A stretch of 14,463 nt of DNA from Actinomycetota bacterium (GTDB lineage: Bacteria > Actinomycetota > Thermoleophilia > Gaiellales > Gaiellaceae), in the NCBI GenBank assembly GCA_013817555.1, contig JACDCN010000024.1:1-14463 (forward strand), read 5' to 3'. Both the position numbers and the translations under genes were made by a program. Of the stretch, positions 7,346 to 14,463 are shown in pieces. Each line of letters opens with the position of its first letter. Positions within the stretch are counted from its first letter, which is position 1. The notes under the pieces were generated by a model. It was not told the origin of the DNA and made no database searches. It worked only from the letters and a program-made list of their open reading frames with translations.

Positions 7346-7786
7346 ATGAAGATCATTCAGCGCATTCACATCGACAAGTCTCCCGAGGATGTGTGGGCGG
7401 TCGTCTCGGACCCGAGCACCCACACTGCTTGGCGACCCGCGCTGGCGGAGTTTCGTCATGTGTCGAACGGTCCGCTCGCCGTCGGATCGCACATTCGGGA
7501 GAAGATCCGGTGGCGCGGGCGCACGATCGAGATCGACGACGTCGTTACCGCTCTGGAGCCGCCGCGACGGCTCGGGATGCGAGGCGGATGGAAGGCTGCG
7601 GACTTCGAGCTCGACTTTCTGCTCGAGCCACGAGACGGAGGCACTCTTGCCAGCTTCGACTGGTCGTTCCTCCCAAAGACCTTCGTAATGCGGCTGGCTA
7701 CGCCGCTCCTGGGTCGAGCGCTGAGAGGCGCGACAAAGGACGAGCTCGCCGGGTTGAAGTCCTACGTCGAGAACAAGCCGCGCTGA
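7346..7786 (+). CDS. SRPBCC (START/Bet v1-like) family protein
   Basis: A 146-aa single-domain protein of the polyketide-cyclase/SRPBCC type. It opens with the typical pattern of a first beta strand, then SPEDVWAVVSDPSTHTAWRP (12-31), where the Asp-Pro and Trp mark the alpha helices before the ligand pocket. Later parts fit the barrel (VGSHIREKIRWRGRTIEIDD, ALEPPRRLGMRG) and end in a long C-terminal helix (RALRGATKDELAGLKSYVE). Members bind hydrophobic ligands or act as coenzyme-binding or cyclase-like proteins. No specific function can be read here. There is no signal peptide. The ATG start has no clear ribosome-binding site. It ends 1 nt from the stop of the convergent VOC gene. Confidence 0.8.
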   Translation: MKIIQRIHIDKSPEDVWAVVSDPSTHTAWRPALAEFRHVSNGPLAVGSHIREKIRWRGRTIEIDDVVTALEPPRRLGMRGGWKAADFELDFLLEPRDGGTLASFDWSFLPKTFVMRLATPLLGRALRGATKDELAGLKSYVENKPR

Positions 7787-7787
7787 G

Positions 7788-8270
7788 CTACTCGGCTTCG
7801 GCCAGCAAAGCGCGGAGGTCGAGCGGGCGCGTGAACATTGCGAGACTCTCGCCGTCAGACTCGCGCGGCCACTCGTCCCGTGGCCGATCGCGGTAGAGCT
7901 CGACGCCGTTTCCGTCGGGATCTCTGAGGTAGATCGCCTCGCTCGCGCCGTGATCAGAGGCGCCTTCGAGCTGAATGTTCGCTCGGACGACGCGGTGCAC
8001 CGTTTCCGCAAGCGTCTTGCGATCCGGGAATCGTACGGCCACGTGGTAGAGCCCGGTCGTCCCCGGTGGAGGCGGGGAGCCGCCCAGCGACTCCCACGTG
8101 TTGAGTCCGATGTGGTGGTGATAGCCGCCCGCGGAGATGAACGCGGCCTGGTCGCCCATCCGCGCCTGTTCCTCGAAACCGAGCACGTCTCGCCAGAAAC
8201 CGAGCGCGCGGTCGAGATCGGCGACCTTCAGGTGGACATGCCCGATGTCGACACGCGGGTCGAGGGTCAT
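7788..8270 (-). CDS. VOC-family (CatE-like) metal-dependent dioxygenase/glyoxalase-fold protein
   Basis: A 160-aa protein of the vicinal-oxygen-chelate fold with two beta-alpha-beta-beta-beta modules. The first begins IGHVHLKVADLDRALGFW and the second GLYHVAVRFPDRKTL. Likely metal ligands by family position are His11, His76 and Glu124 (DPDGNGVELYRDRPRDEW). The motif SEAIYLRDPDGNGVELY and the ending resemble Bacillus CatE, an extradiol catechol 2,3-dioxygenase, so a ring-cleaving role is possible, but VOC proteins are diverse. The ATG at 8270 is chosen because the family begins just after it. The open frame continues upstream to about 8534, but that part is antisense to the peptidase and unlike the family. 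The start codon overlaps that of the divergent peptidase, sharing the bases CATG. Confidence 0.82.
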   Translation of the reverse strand: MTLDPRVDIGHVHLKVADLDRALGFWRDVLGFEEQARMGDQAAFISAGGYHHHIGLNTWESLGGSPPPPGTTGLYHVAVRFPDRKTLAETVHRVVRANIQLEGASDHGASEAIYLRDPDGNGVELYRDRPRDEWPRESDGESLAMFTRPLDLRALLAEAE

Positions 8271-9609
8271 GACTCGAGCGTACCCTGAAGGAGTGGTTCC
8301 AGGATCGCGTCGACGCAGCGGGCGGATTGCTGCATCCGCGATCGCACTCGTCGCTCTGTCGTCGGCATCTGTCGGTCTCGCAGGAGACACCGCGTCGCCG
8401 CCATCGAAGAAGCCCGCGCGAGCCGAGATCATCGCCCAGCTGCCACGCGAGCTCTCGTCCGCGCGAATACATGCTGACCTGCGTGCTCTCGAGCGGATCG
8501 CCGATCGGTTCGGAAGCAATCGGGCCGCGGGCACCGCCGGCTATGGCGGGTCCGTGGATCACGTTCGGGCTGAGCTGAAGCGCGCGGGGTACAGCCCCCG
8601 CGTCGTTGGATTTCCGTTCGTCGAGTACCGGGAGAGCGTCGAGAAGGGGATCCAAATCGCACCGATCCGACGGGAGCTTCGGGTCGAAGCGCTCGACTAC
8701 TCGCCGTCGACGCCTAAGGGCGGTCTTCGCGCACGGGTCGTAGCGGCCGGCAACGGCTGCGAGTCCGGCGACTTCGAGGGCGTCCGGGGCTTCATCGCTC
8801 TCGCACGCCGAGGTGCCTGCTTCTTCGCCGTGAAGGCGAGGAACGCACACAACGCAGGAGCAATCGCTCTACTGGTCTTCAACTCGGAGCCAGGGCTGTT
8901 CGACGGCACCCTCGGCGATCCGCGGGCGTCGCCGATCCCGGCGGCAGCGATCGACGGCGCCGTCGGGCCCGAGCTCGCAGTCTCTTCGAGCTCGATGGTC
9001 GAGCTGGAGCTCGCGACACACCGCAGGCGGTCGACCTCGCAGAACGTCATCGCGGACACTCATAACGGCGTTCGTCGCGTGCTGATGGTCGGCGCACATC
9101 TCGACTCCGTCCTTGTTGGGCCTGGCATCAACGACAACGCGACCGGGGTGGTGGCATTACTCGAAATCGCCCGCGTCGTGCGGAAGAGATATCCGGAGCT
9201 CGCGGTCCGCTTCGGATTCTGGGGAGCAGAGGAGCTCGGCCTCTTCGGCTCTCGCGCGTATGCAAGCACCGCCGATCGACGCCGGATTGTCGGCTACCTC
9301 AACCTCGACGTTCTGGGATCGCCGTCTCCCGAGCGGACGGTTTACAAGGGCGGTCCGTTCGCCGCGCGTTGGCTCGAGCACTTCGAGCGCCGAGGCCTTC
9401 GAGTGGGGCAAATCGACGTAGGCGGACGCTCCGACCACTTCCCATTCGACCAGGCGGGAGTTCCGACAGGTGGGTTGTTCGCAGGCGGATACCCGTGCTA
9501 TCACCGCGCGTGCGACCGGCTTGCGAACGTCGACCTCGCCGTGCTCGACGAGCTTGCCGCAGCCGCGGCGTTCGGCGTCGCATCGTTTGCGCCGATCGTC
9601 AGAGACTGA
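8269..9609 (+). CDS. Secreted M28-family aminopeptidase with PA domain
   Basis: Exported zinc peptidase, 446 aa from the ATG at 8269. A basic n-region (GSRRRSGR) and hydrophobic core (AASAIALVALSSASVGLAG, 21-39) form a signal peptide. A protease-associated domain spans about 150-235 (GNGCESGDFEGVRGFIALAR, CFFAVKARNAHNAGAIALLVFN). The M28 catalytic domain follows with the Streptomyces griseus aminopeptidase pattern: His277 (GAHLDS), bridging Asp289 (GINDNATG), Glu321/Glu322 (GAEELGLFGS), Asp347 (NLDVLGS) and His412 within CYHRACD, whose two cysteines match that enzyme's disulfide. It probably trims amino acids from extracellular peptides. A GTG at 8293 is an alternative start that would avoid overlap with the divergent VOC gene and still keep the signal peptide. 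It ends 6 nt before the convergent ligase gene stop. Confidence 0.9.
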   Translation: MTRAYPEGVVPGSRRRSGRIAASAIALVALSSASVGLAGDTASPPSKKPARAEIIAQLPRELSSARIHADLRALERIADRFGSNRAAGTAGYGGSVDHVRAELKRAGYSPRVVGFPFVEYRESVEKGIQIAPIRRELRVEALDYSPSTPKGGLRARVVAAGNGCESGDFEGVRGFIALARRGACFFAVKARNAHNAGAIALLVFNSEPGLFDGTLGDPRASPIPAAAIDGAVGPELAVSSSSMVELELATHRRRSTSQNVIADTHNGVRRVLMVGAHLDSVLVGPGINDNATGVVALLEIARVVRKRYPELAVRFGFWGAEELGLFGSRAYASTADRRRIVGYLNLDVLGSPSPERTVYKGGPFAARWLEHFERRGLRVGQIDVGGRSDHFPFDQAGVPTGGLFAGGYPCYHRACDRLANVDLAVLDELAAAAAFGVASFAPIVRD

Positions 9610-9615
9610 CGCCGC

Positions 9616-11025
9616 TCAGCTTGACTCGGCCGTCTCGGCGGTCTCGGCTGAGGCGATGGCGACAGCGGTTTCGATCTCGTCCTCCACGGCCGGCCTCAGC
9701 CGAGGACGCCCGAGCGCGATCCCAGCCGACGCCCAGAGGACGACCGCGAGCCAGTGAATGCCGATCACATCCGTCTGCAACCCGAGGAGGAGCACCGCCG
9801 AGAAGGCGGCTACCACCCAGGCCTCTCGCCGCCACAGCGCGAGGAGGAGCGCGACGCTCCAAAGCACGAACGCAACGAGCCCGGCGACTCCCGCGTCGAC
9901 CCCGAGCTCGGTGTACGTCGATTCGCCTGCTTTGATCTCGACGCCGGTGCGCTTGGCGACGACCCCAGCGTTTCCCAGCCCGTAGCCCTGAGGGTGGTCA
10001 CGCACGGTTTCGAGCCCATCGCGAAGGTTGCGCCAGTGGCTCTCCGTGGACGACTCGTCGGCCGCAAACGGGTCGGAGCTCTCGCCGGGCTCTCGCTCGG
10101 CGTTCGCCCGCAGGAACTCGAGCTCCTGTGGCGTGTAACTCGTGGATGGGCCGATAGACGGATAAGCCACGAGGAAGAGCGCTCCGACAGCCACCGACAC
10201 GGCCGCGTACACGACGGGCGCCAGCCGCCGCTGGGCGAGCGCGAGGACGAGGAGCCCGACCACGAGCACGCCGAAAGCGGCGCGCGTGTGGGTGTACAGC
10301 AGCCCCGCGTAGAGGACTACCGCAAGCAACCCCCACCACCACCGGAACTGGCGGCTGAGCACATAGACGAGCGCCACGACGAGGGCGTAGGCGCTCGCAA
10401 GCGGGGAGAGAAAGGTGGAGACGAGGCGCCGGATCGGGTTGAGCTCATCGCCGGTGTTGTAGACCCAGTTCTCCGGAAGACCTGACAGGCCCTCGTACCG
10501 GAGGTCGAGCTGCTCCCGATACCAGCCGGGCACGCCGGAATCTCGCCACGCCTGGAGGTTGACGAAGGCAAGATCGAGAAGCCCGATGACAGCGACACCC
10601 GCGGCCGCGAGCACGACCGTGGCCACGAACCCGCTCCGCTCCCGCCACCACGCCGAGAGCAGCCGGCCAAGCGCATATGCGGCGACCGGGAGCAGGTGAT
10701 GACGAAGGGCCAGCAGCTCCCCCCGCGCGGTCGCCTCTCCGCCGAGCGAGTCCTGCGGGATGATGGCGTAGAGGACGATGACGATCGCGTACGCGGCCGC
10801 CAGGGCGTCGGCGATCCGCACCACGGGACGATCGCGCGCTCCCCACGCGGCCAGGCCCAGGGCGACGAGCAGCAACGCTTCCTTCCAGGCAGCGACGACG
10901 TCGAGAGCCGAACCGCGCACGCCGAGATCCCAGAGCTGGGCCATCGCCGCGTTGTGAAGCGCGAGACCGACAACGAGCGCGACGAGGCCGAACGCGGCGA
11001 GACGTGGCGCGAGCGGACTAGTCAA
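9616..11025 (-). CDS. O-antigen ligase/polymerase-like integral membrane protein
   Basis: A polytopic membrane protein of 469 aa with about 11-12 hydrophobic segments. The Wzy_C/WaaL-type core is recognisable: LLYTHTRAAFGVL (243-255), a large extracytoplasmic loop (about 287-345, rich in Glu/Ser), then GYGLGNAG (347-354) and ESTYTELGVDAGVAGL. Such proteins ligate or polymerise lipid-linked glycans at the outer face of the membrane. The substrate is unknown. The start is a TTG at 11025, with GGTGG about 7 nt upstream, overlapping the methyltransferase stop by 8 nt, so both are probably translated together. The C-terminus carries a short Ala-Glu-Thr repeat (SAETAETAESS). A later in-frame ATG (Met28) would remove most of the first helix and is less likely. 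Confidence 0.82.
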   Translation of the reverse strand: MTSPLAPRLAAFGLVALVVGLALHNAAMAQLWDLGVRGSALDVVAAWKEALLLVALGLAAWGARDRPVVRIADALAAAYAIVIVLYAIIPQDSLGGEATARGELLALRHHLLPVAAYALGRLLSAWWRERSGFVATVVLAAAGVAVIGLLDLAFVNLQAWRDSGVPGWYREQLDLRYEGLSGLPENWVYNTGDELNPIRRLVSTFLSPLASAYALVVALVYVLSRQFRWWWGLLAVVLYAGLLYTHTRAAFGVLVVGLLVLALAQRRLAPVVYAAVSVAVGALFLVAYPSIGPSTSYTPQELEFLRANAEREPGESSDPFAADESSTESHWRNLRDGLETVRDHPQGYGLGNAGVVAKRTGVEIKAGESTYTELGVDAGVAGLVAFVLWSVALLLALWRREAWVVAAFSAVLLLGLQTDVIGIHWLAVVLWASAGIALGRPRLRPAVEDEIETAVAIASAETAETAESS

Positions 11026-11635
11026 CGATCGCCACCAGTGTCAGGCCGAGGTTGACGATGCGGACGCGCCCCGGGAACAGGGACTCGAGTGCTCCGTTCG
11101 ACAGCAGGTGAACGTCTTTGGCGAAGCCGTTTCCGGTGGCGTCATACACGCGATGCGCAAGCCGGTCCGGAAGCCAGTGCACCACGGGAAGCCGCGTGTG
11201 AACCTCGACCGGGAAACGGCGGTTTGGAGTCGTGAGGAACACGCGCCGCCCGACTCGGAGAGCCTCCGAGACGAAGAGCCGCTGCCGCGCGTGATCGCCG
11301 ACGTGCTCGAGCACCGCGTTCGAGAAGACGACATCGAACTCTCCGTCGGCAAAGGGAAGCGCGCACGCGTCTCCCTGGACGTAGCGGATCTGCGGATAGC
11401 GGGCGCCGAACGCGGCGCCGTCCTGGAGCCCCAGCGCGGTGATCTGCTTCGGCCAGGGGTACAGCTCCTCGAAGAAGTTGAGCGTCCCGCAGCCCTCGCC
11501 TTCGCCGAACCCGAGCTCATCGGCCCCAACGTCAAGAATGGTGGTACTCGGATTAGGCTGCAGCTCCTCGAGGAAGAGCTGCAGCTTGCGCCTGCGGGAG
11601 CGCAGGGAGATCGCGTCGACGAGTCGCACGCGCAA
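11018..11635 (-). CDS. Class I SAM-dependent methyltransferase
   Basis: A 205-aa methyltransferase of the Methyltransf_11 type. The SAM-binding motif I is ILDVGADELGFGEGEG (33-48). An acidic motif II-like strand lies near ITALGLQDG. PFADGEFDVVFSNAVLEHV is the usual post-motif segment, followed by RVGRRVFLTTPNRRFPVEVH. Family members with this layout often act on lipids, quinones or glycans, and the overlap with the O-antigen-ligase-like gene suggests a glycan or glycolipid substrate (inference). The start is a TTG at 11635, with a GTG two codons later (11629) equally possible. Neither has a ribosome-binding site. A palindrome lies just upstream. Confidence 0.8.
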   Translation of the reverse strand: MRVRLVDAISLRSRRRKLQLFLEELQPNPSTTILDVGADELGFGEGEGCGTLNFFEELYPWPKQITALGLQDGAAFGARYPQIRYVQGDACALPFADGEFDVVFSNAVLEHVGDHARQRLFVSEALRVGRRVFLTTPNRRFPVEVHTRLPVVHWLPDRLAHRVYDATGNGFAKDVHLLSNGALESLFPGRVRIVNLGLTLVAIVD

Positions 11636-11638
11636 AGT

Positions 11639-11669
11639 ATGGGGTCAGACCCCGCGGGTCTGACCCCAT
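11639..11669. repeat. Perfect nested palindrome (REP-like)
   Basis: Two 14-nt arms, ATGGGGTCAGACCC at 11639-11652 and its exact reverse complement at 11656-11669, are separated by the 3-nt loop CGC. Each half is itself an odd palindrome (GGGGTC-A-GACCCC at 11641-11653; GGGTC-T-GACCC at 11656-11666), so a cruciform or a two-lobed structure can form. There is no U-tract, so it does not look like an intrinsic terminator. It lies between divergent genes, where an operator or a dispersed REP-type element is more likely. From memory, GGGGTCAGACCCC-type palindromes recur in many bacterial genomes, some near REP-associated transposases. No transposase is seen here. Confidence 0.85.
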
Positions 11670-11684
11670 GTCTAGGCTGGCGAG

Positions 11685-12512
11685 ATGGTCGAGGCGGTCC
11701 TCAGAGCGCAGGGTCTCTACTCCCTGAAGCTGACGGCCAGGACCGAAGCCTGGAAGGCACAGCTCTCCGACGGACGCTGGGCCGAGGCGCGCCAGCTCCA
11801 CGACGGTAGCGTGCTCGTCCGCGCGTCCTGTGAACGCTCCGTGGACGAAGCGAGGTTCCTGCTCGCGCTCGACGACGACACGAGCGAGTTCCACCGCCGC
11901 TATGCACGTGATTCCCTGCTCGGCCCGTCCGTTCGGGTCCTCCGGGGTCTTCGCACGACCCGAACCTCCACCGTCACGCACGCGGCGCTGCGAGCGATCT
12001 GCGGCCAGCTTATCCAGTCGCGTCGTGCCCGCGAGATCGAGCGGGTGGTGATCCGGACGTGCGACGAGAGCCCGCCGACCCGCGAGTCGTTAGCCCGGCT
12101 TTCGCCTGCAGCGCTGACGGGCTGCGGCCTTGCCGAGAGCCGTGCAGCCACCTTGGCGCGCCTAGTGCGGCGAGTCGACCTCGAGTCCCTGAAGACGTCG
12201 GCGGCGGCGACTGCGCTCGCGAGACTTCACCGCGAGCGCGGCATCGGCCCCTGGAGCGTGGGCGTCATCGCGCTGCAAGGCCTCGGCCGCTACGACGCGG
12301 GTCTCGTGGCAGATCTCAGCCTCGTCAAGCTCTTCGCCTCGCTCCGTGGACGCTGGCCCGACCAGACGGAGGAGACAGCCGAGCTGCTCGCCCCGTACGA
12401 CGAGTGGCAGGGGCTCGCGAGCGTCTTCCTGCTCGCGGGCTTCGCGCGTGGCCTCGTCCCGGGCGCCAGCGCCGACCGCGCGCGGCTCGTTCGCGCGCGG
12501 CGTGCAGCCTAG
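11685..12512 (+). CDS. AlkA-type DNA-3-methyladenine glycosylase II (HhH-GPD)
   Basis: Base-excision repair enzyme that removes alkylated purines. Its 275 aa show the HhH-GPD fold: LIQSRRAREIERVV (109-122) in the helical domain, then the helix-hairpin-helix HRERGIGPWSVGVIALQGLG (182-201) and the catalytic Asp210 (VADLSLVK), which matches AlkA Asp238 by motif. The N-terminal about 95 residues form a beta-rich domain as in AlkA. There is no iron-sulfur cysteine cluster, which separates it from EndoIII/MutY. The ATG at 11685 is 15 nt after the palindrome and has only GGCGAG as a weak ribosome-binding site. proC follows after 9 nt, so the two are probably cotranscribed, with no known functional link. 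Confidence 0.87.
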   Translation: MVEAVLRAQGLYSLKLTARTEAWKAQLSDGRWAEARQLHDGSVLVRASCERSVDEARFLLALDDDTSEFHRRYARDSLLGPSVRVLRGLRTTRTSTVTHAALRAICGQLIQSRRAREIERVVIRTCDESPPTRESLARLSPAALTGCGLAESRAATLARLVRRVDLESLKTSAAATALARLHRERGIGPWSVGVIALQGLGRYDAGLVADLSLVKLFASLRGRWPDQTEETAELLAPYDEWQGLASVFLLAGFARGLVPGASADRARLVRARRAA

Positions 12513-12521
12513 ACTTCTCCA

Positions 12522-13343
12522 ATGGTCGACTCCCGCAAGATCGCGATCCTCGGCGCGGGTCGAATCGGCGAGGCGCTCATCTCCGGCCTCCTGTCGTCGG
12601 CCTGGCGGAAACCGAACGAGATCGCCGCCACTTCGCGCCGGGCCGAGCGCGTGGCCGAGCTCCACGAACGCCACGGCGTCGCCGCGACGCTCTCCAACCA
12701 CGACGCGGTGGTCGGCGCTTCCCTCGTCGTGATCGCGGTGAAGCCGCAGGACATCGAGGGGCTGCTCGGCGAGATCGGGGGACTGATCCTGCCCGAGCAA
12801 ACGGTCCTCACAATCGCCGCCGCGATCCCGACCGCGCTGATCGAGAGCCGTCTCTCCGCGGGCGTTCCCGTCGTGCGCGCGATGCCTAACACTCCGTCGA
12901 CGGTGCACGAGGGAATCGCCGGGCTCTGCGCCGGCGCACACGCGGGAGACGAGCACCTCGATCTCGCGGAGGAGGCGCTTACCCATCTCGGCGCCGTCGT
13001 CCGCGTCCCGGAGAACGCAATGGACGCGATCACCGCGGTCTCGGGCTCAGGACCGGCGTACTTCGCGCTCCTAGCGGAGGCGATGATCGAGGCGGGAATA
13101 CTGCTCGGGCTCGCGCGCGAGATCTCGACGCAGCTCGTCGTGCAGACGATGTTCGGGACGGCGAAGCAGCTCCGCGACGAGAAGATGCATCCGGTCGAGC
13201 TGCGGGAGATGGTCACGTCGCCCGGGGGAACGACCATCGCGGCCATCCGCGAGCTCGAGATGGCCGGCGTCCGCGCCGCGTTCCTGAACGCGATCCAGGC
13301 CGCAATGATCCGCGCTCGCGAGCTCGCCGCCGGCGACCCGTAG
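12522..13343 (+). CDS. proC: Pyrroline-5-carboxylate reductase
   Basis: Last enzyme of proline synthesis. It reduces 1-pyrroline-5-carboxylate with NAD(P)H in the cytoplasm. At 273 aa it is full length. An N-terminal Rossmann fold (IAILGAGRIGEALISGLL, 7-24) is followed by IAVKPQDI (71-78), RAMPNTPS (119-126) and the signature region AVSGSGPAYFALLAEAMIEA (172-191) and TSPGGTT (232-238), all intact. The ATG at 12522 is the first start in frame that keeps the Rossmann glycine motif at the usual place. No ribosome-binding site is obvious, so it may depend on translation of the upstream glycosylase gene, whose stop is 9 nt away. It ends 3 nt from the convergent cyclase stop. Confidence 0.96.
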   Translation: MVDSRKIAILGAGRIGEALISGLLSSAWRKPNEIAATSRRAERVAELHERHGVAATLSNHDAVVGASLVVIAVKPQDIEGLLGEIGGLILPEQTVLTIAAAIPTALIESRLSAGVPVVRAMPNTPSTVHEGIAGLCAGAHAGDEHLDLAEEALTHLGAVVRVPENAMDAITAVSGSGPAYFALLAEAMIEAGILLGLAREISTQLVVQTMFGTAKQLRDEKMHPVELREMVTSPGGTTIAAIRELEMAGVRAAFLNAIQAAMIRARELAAGDP

Positions 13344-13346
13344 GGA

Positions 13347-14463
13347 CTACGTCTCGGCCAAGCGCTCGACAGCGAACAAGCGCCACTCGCCGGGCACGCC
13401 CTGAGCTCGGCGACGCCTCGTTCGCGAAACTCGATTCCAGAGCCCGCGACGAGATCCTTGACCGTGCTCGAGACGAGCACCTCGCCCGCTCCAGCTTCCG
13501 CGGCGACGCGCGCGCCGATGTTCACGGCAATCCCGCCCACCTTGTGGTCGATCCGCTCGCACTCGCCCGTGTGGAGGCCGACACGCACTTCGATGCCGAG
13601 CTCGTGCACGCCCTCGCTGATCGCCGAGGCGCACCGGATCGCCCGCGCTGGGCCGTCGAAGGAGGCGAAGAAGGCGTCACCGGCGGTGTCGAGCTCAGTG
13701 CCGCGGAAGCGGACGAGCTGCCGCCGGATGAGCCCGTGGTGCGCCTGGATCAGCTCCCTCCAGCGGGCGTCGCCGAGCTCAGCCGCCCTCGCCGTCGAGC
13801 CAACGATGTCTGTGAAAAGCACCGTCGCCAGAACGCGGTCCGACTCGGCATCCTCCCAGGCACGCTCCTTCCACGCCTCGCTGAGGAAACGCTCGGTCTC
13901 TCTGAGCCCTGGTTCGGCGTCGCCGGCCCACTCTGCGTGCTCGGAGCCGGGAAGCTCGATGTGTCTCGCTCCCGGAATGCTCTCGGCCAGGTACCGCGAT
14001 CCGCCGACGATGTCCGGCTCATCGCCTGCGCGGTTCAAGACGAGCGTCGGGATCCGTATGGTCTTCAGCGCTTGGCGGACGTCGATCTCAGAGTTCATAC
14101 GCAGGAGCGCGGTTACTGCGCCCGGGCTTGCGCTCTGACGGATCATCGTGGCGATGACGTGCCTGGTCTCGTCGCTCCCACCGGGGGCCAGGGCCGCCGC
14201 AATCCGCGCAGCATGCTCAGGCGTACCCCACCCGTCCTGCACGCTCTCGACGTAGCGCCGGTGTTCATCCTCGGGCAGACCACACGGGTAGTCGGGGGCC
14301 CAGCGCTCGCGTGCGTACGAGCCGACAAGGACGAGCGCCCAGGCGCGCTCCGGATACGTGGCGGCGAACAGAATGCTCATCGGGCCACCTTCCGAGACGC
14401 CGATGAGTGCGGCGCGCTCTGAGCCCACCGCGTCCATCACCGCCCGCACGTCGTCCATACGAG
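13347..14463 (-). pseudogene. Alpha/beta hydrolase-class III nucleotide cyclase fusion, 5'-truncated and frameshifted near 13402
   Basis: The gene enters from the right edge, so its N-terminus is missing. The visible part begins in an alpha/beta hydrolase (nucleophile Ser in GVSEGG, then NRAGDEPD and GSEHAEW for the likely acid and His), followed from about 13835 by a class III adenylyl/guanylyl cyclase domain: metal Asp in LFTDIVGST, second Asp in TAGDAFFASF, and NIGAR with the transition-state Asn and Arg. Mycobacterium Rv1900c (LipJ) has this layout. After FRERGVAEL the frame is lost: the expected ending GVPGEWRLFAVERLAET-stop is present but one frame off, consistent with one missing T on the plus strand near 13401-13403. 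Without correction the frame runs on antisense through all of proC to 12509, which is spurious. This may be a sequencing/assembly error or a real mutation. If the base is restored the gene is intact within the window. Confidence 0.82.

Noticed and set aside
8137..8268. Upstream extension of the peptidase frame
   Set aside because: It lies within the VOC gene on the other strand and precedes a clear signal peptide.
9615..9658. Inverted CTCAGC/GCTGAG pair as a terminator
   Set aside because: It lies in the coding end of the ligase gene, has a long loop and no U-tract; the short Ala-Glu-Thr repeat explains the pattern.
12509..13400. Long open frame continuing the cyclase antisense through proC
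   Set aside because: It has no family similarity past the frameshift, and proC on the other strand is intact. Stop-free antisense frames are common in high-GC DNA.
1..14463. Defence system, CRISPR, phage or transposon content
   Set aside because: No repeat-spacer array, nuclease, integrase or transposase was seen; gene content is metabolic, transport, repair and envelope.

Overview
The window is gene-dense, high-GC bacterial chromosome with short or overlapping gene junctions, frequent GTG/TTG starts and strong GC bias at third codon positions. The gene set suggests an actinobacterium: a two-subunit 2-oxoacid:ferredoxin oxidoreductase with fused gamma-alpha chain, an alpha/beta-hydrolase fused to a class III cyclase as in mycobacterial Rv1900c, a Streptomyces-type M28 aminopeptidase and AlkA next to ProC. 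A deep-branching soil lineage such as Thermoleophilia/Gaiellales is a guess from family resemblance only. No rRNA, tRNA, CRISPR array, prophage or insertion sequence was seen, and no stretch over 300 bases lacks a gene.

Left part (1-3249, minus strand): a polyamine-type ABC uptake operon. It reads, in transcription order, stand-alone cupin, XRE-cupin regulator (PuuR-like layout), ATPase (PotA type), substrate-binding protein (PotD type), then the first codons of a further gene, presumably a permease, cut by the window edge. Junctions overlap or nearly touch. Divergent from it is a haloalkane-dehalogenase-like hydrolase (3282-4172).

Middle (4186-7264, minus strand): korA, an 81-residue unrecognised protein, then korB. 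The small gene is joined to both neighbours by 4-nt stop/start overlaps, so it looks like a real part of the oxidoreductase operon. This is the most interesting point in the window. Divergent from korA is an SRPBCC protein, followed by a convergent CatE-like VOC protein, which in turn diverges from a secreted PA/M28 aminopeptidase.

Right part (9616-14463): on the minus strand a SAM methyltransferase followed by an O-antigen-ligase-like membrane protein, probably a small envelope-glycan or glycolipid unit. On the plus strand an AlkA-type DNA glycosylase is followed by proC. A perfect 14-bp-arm nested palindrome lies between the two divergent units. At the right edge is a partial alpha/beta-hydrolase plus adenylyl/guanylyl cyclase fusion whose last roughly 18 codons are put out of frame by a 1-nt deletion.

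Most of the window is ordinary metabolism. I see no defence island or clearly new multi-gene system. The best leads are the small protein inside the kor operon, the unusual korA start, the palindrome, the missing second halide-binding Trp in the dehalogenase homologue, and the frameshifted cyclase with charge-swapped purine-site residues.
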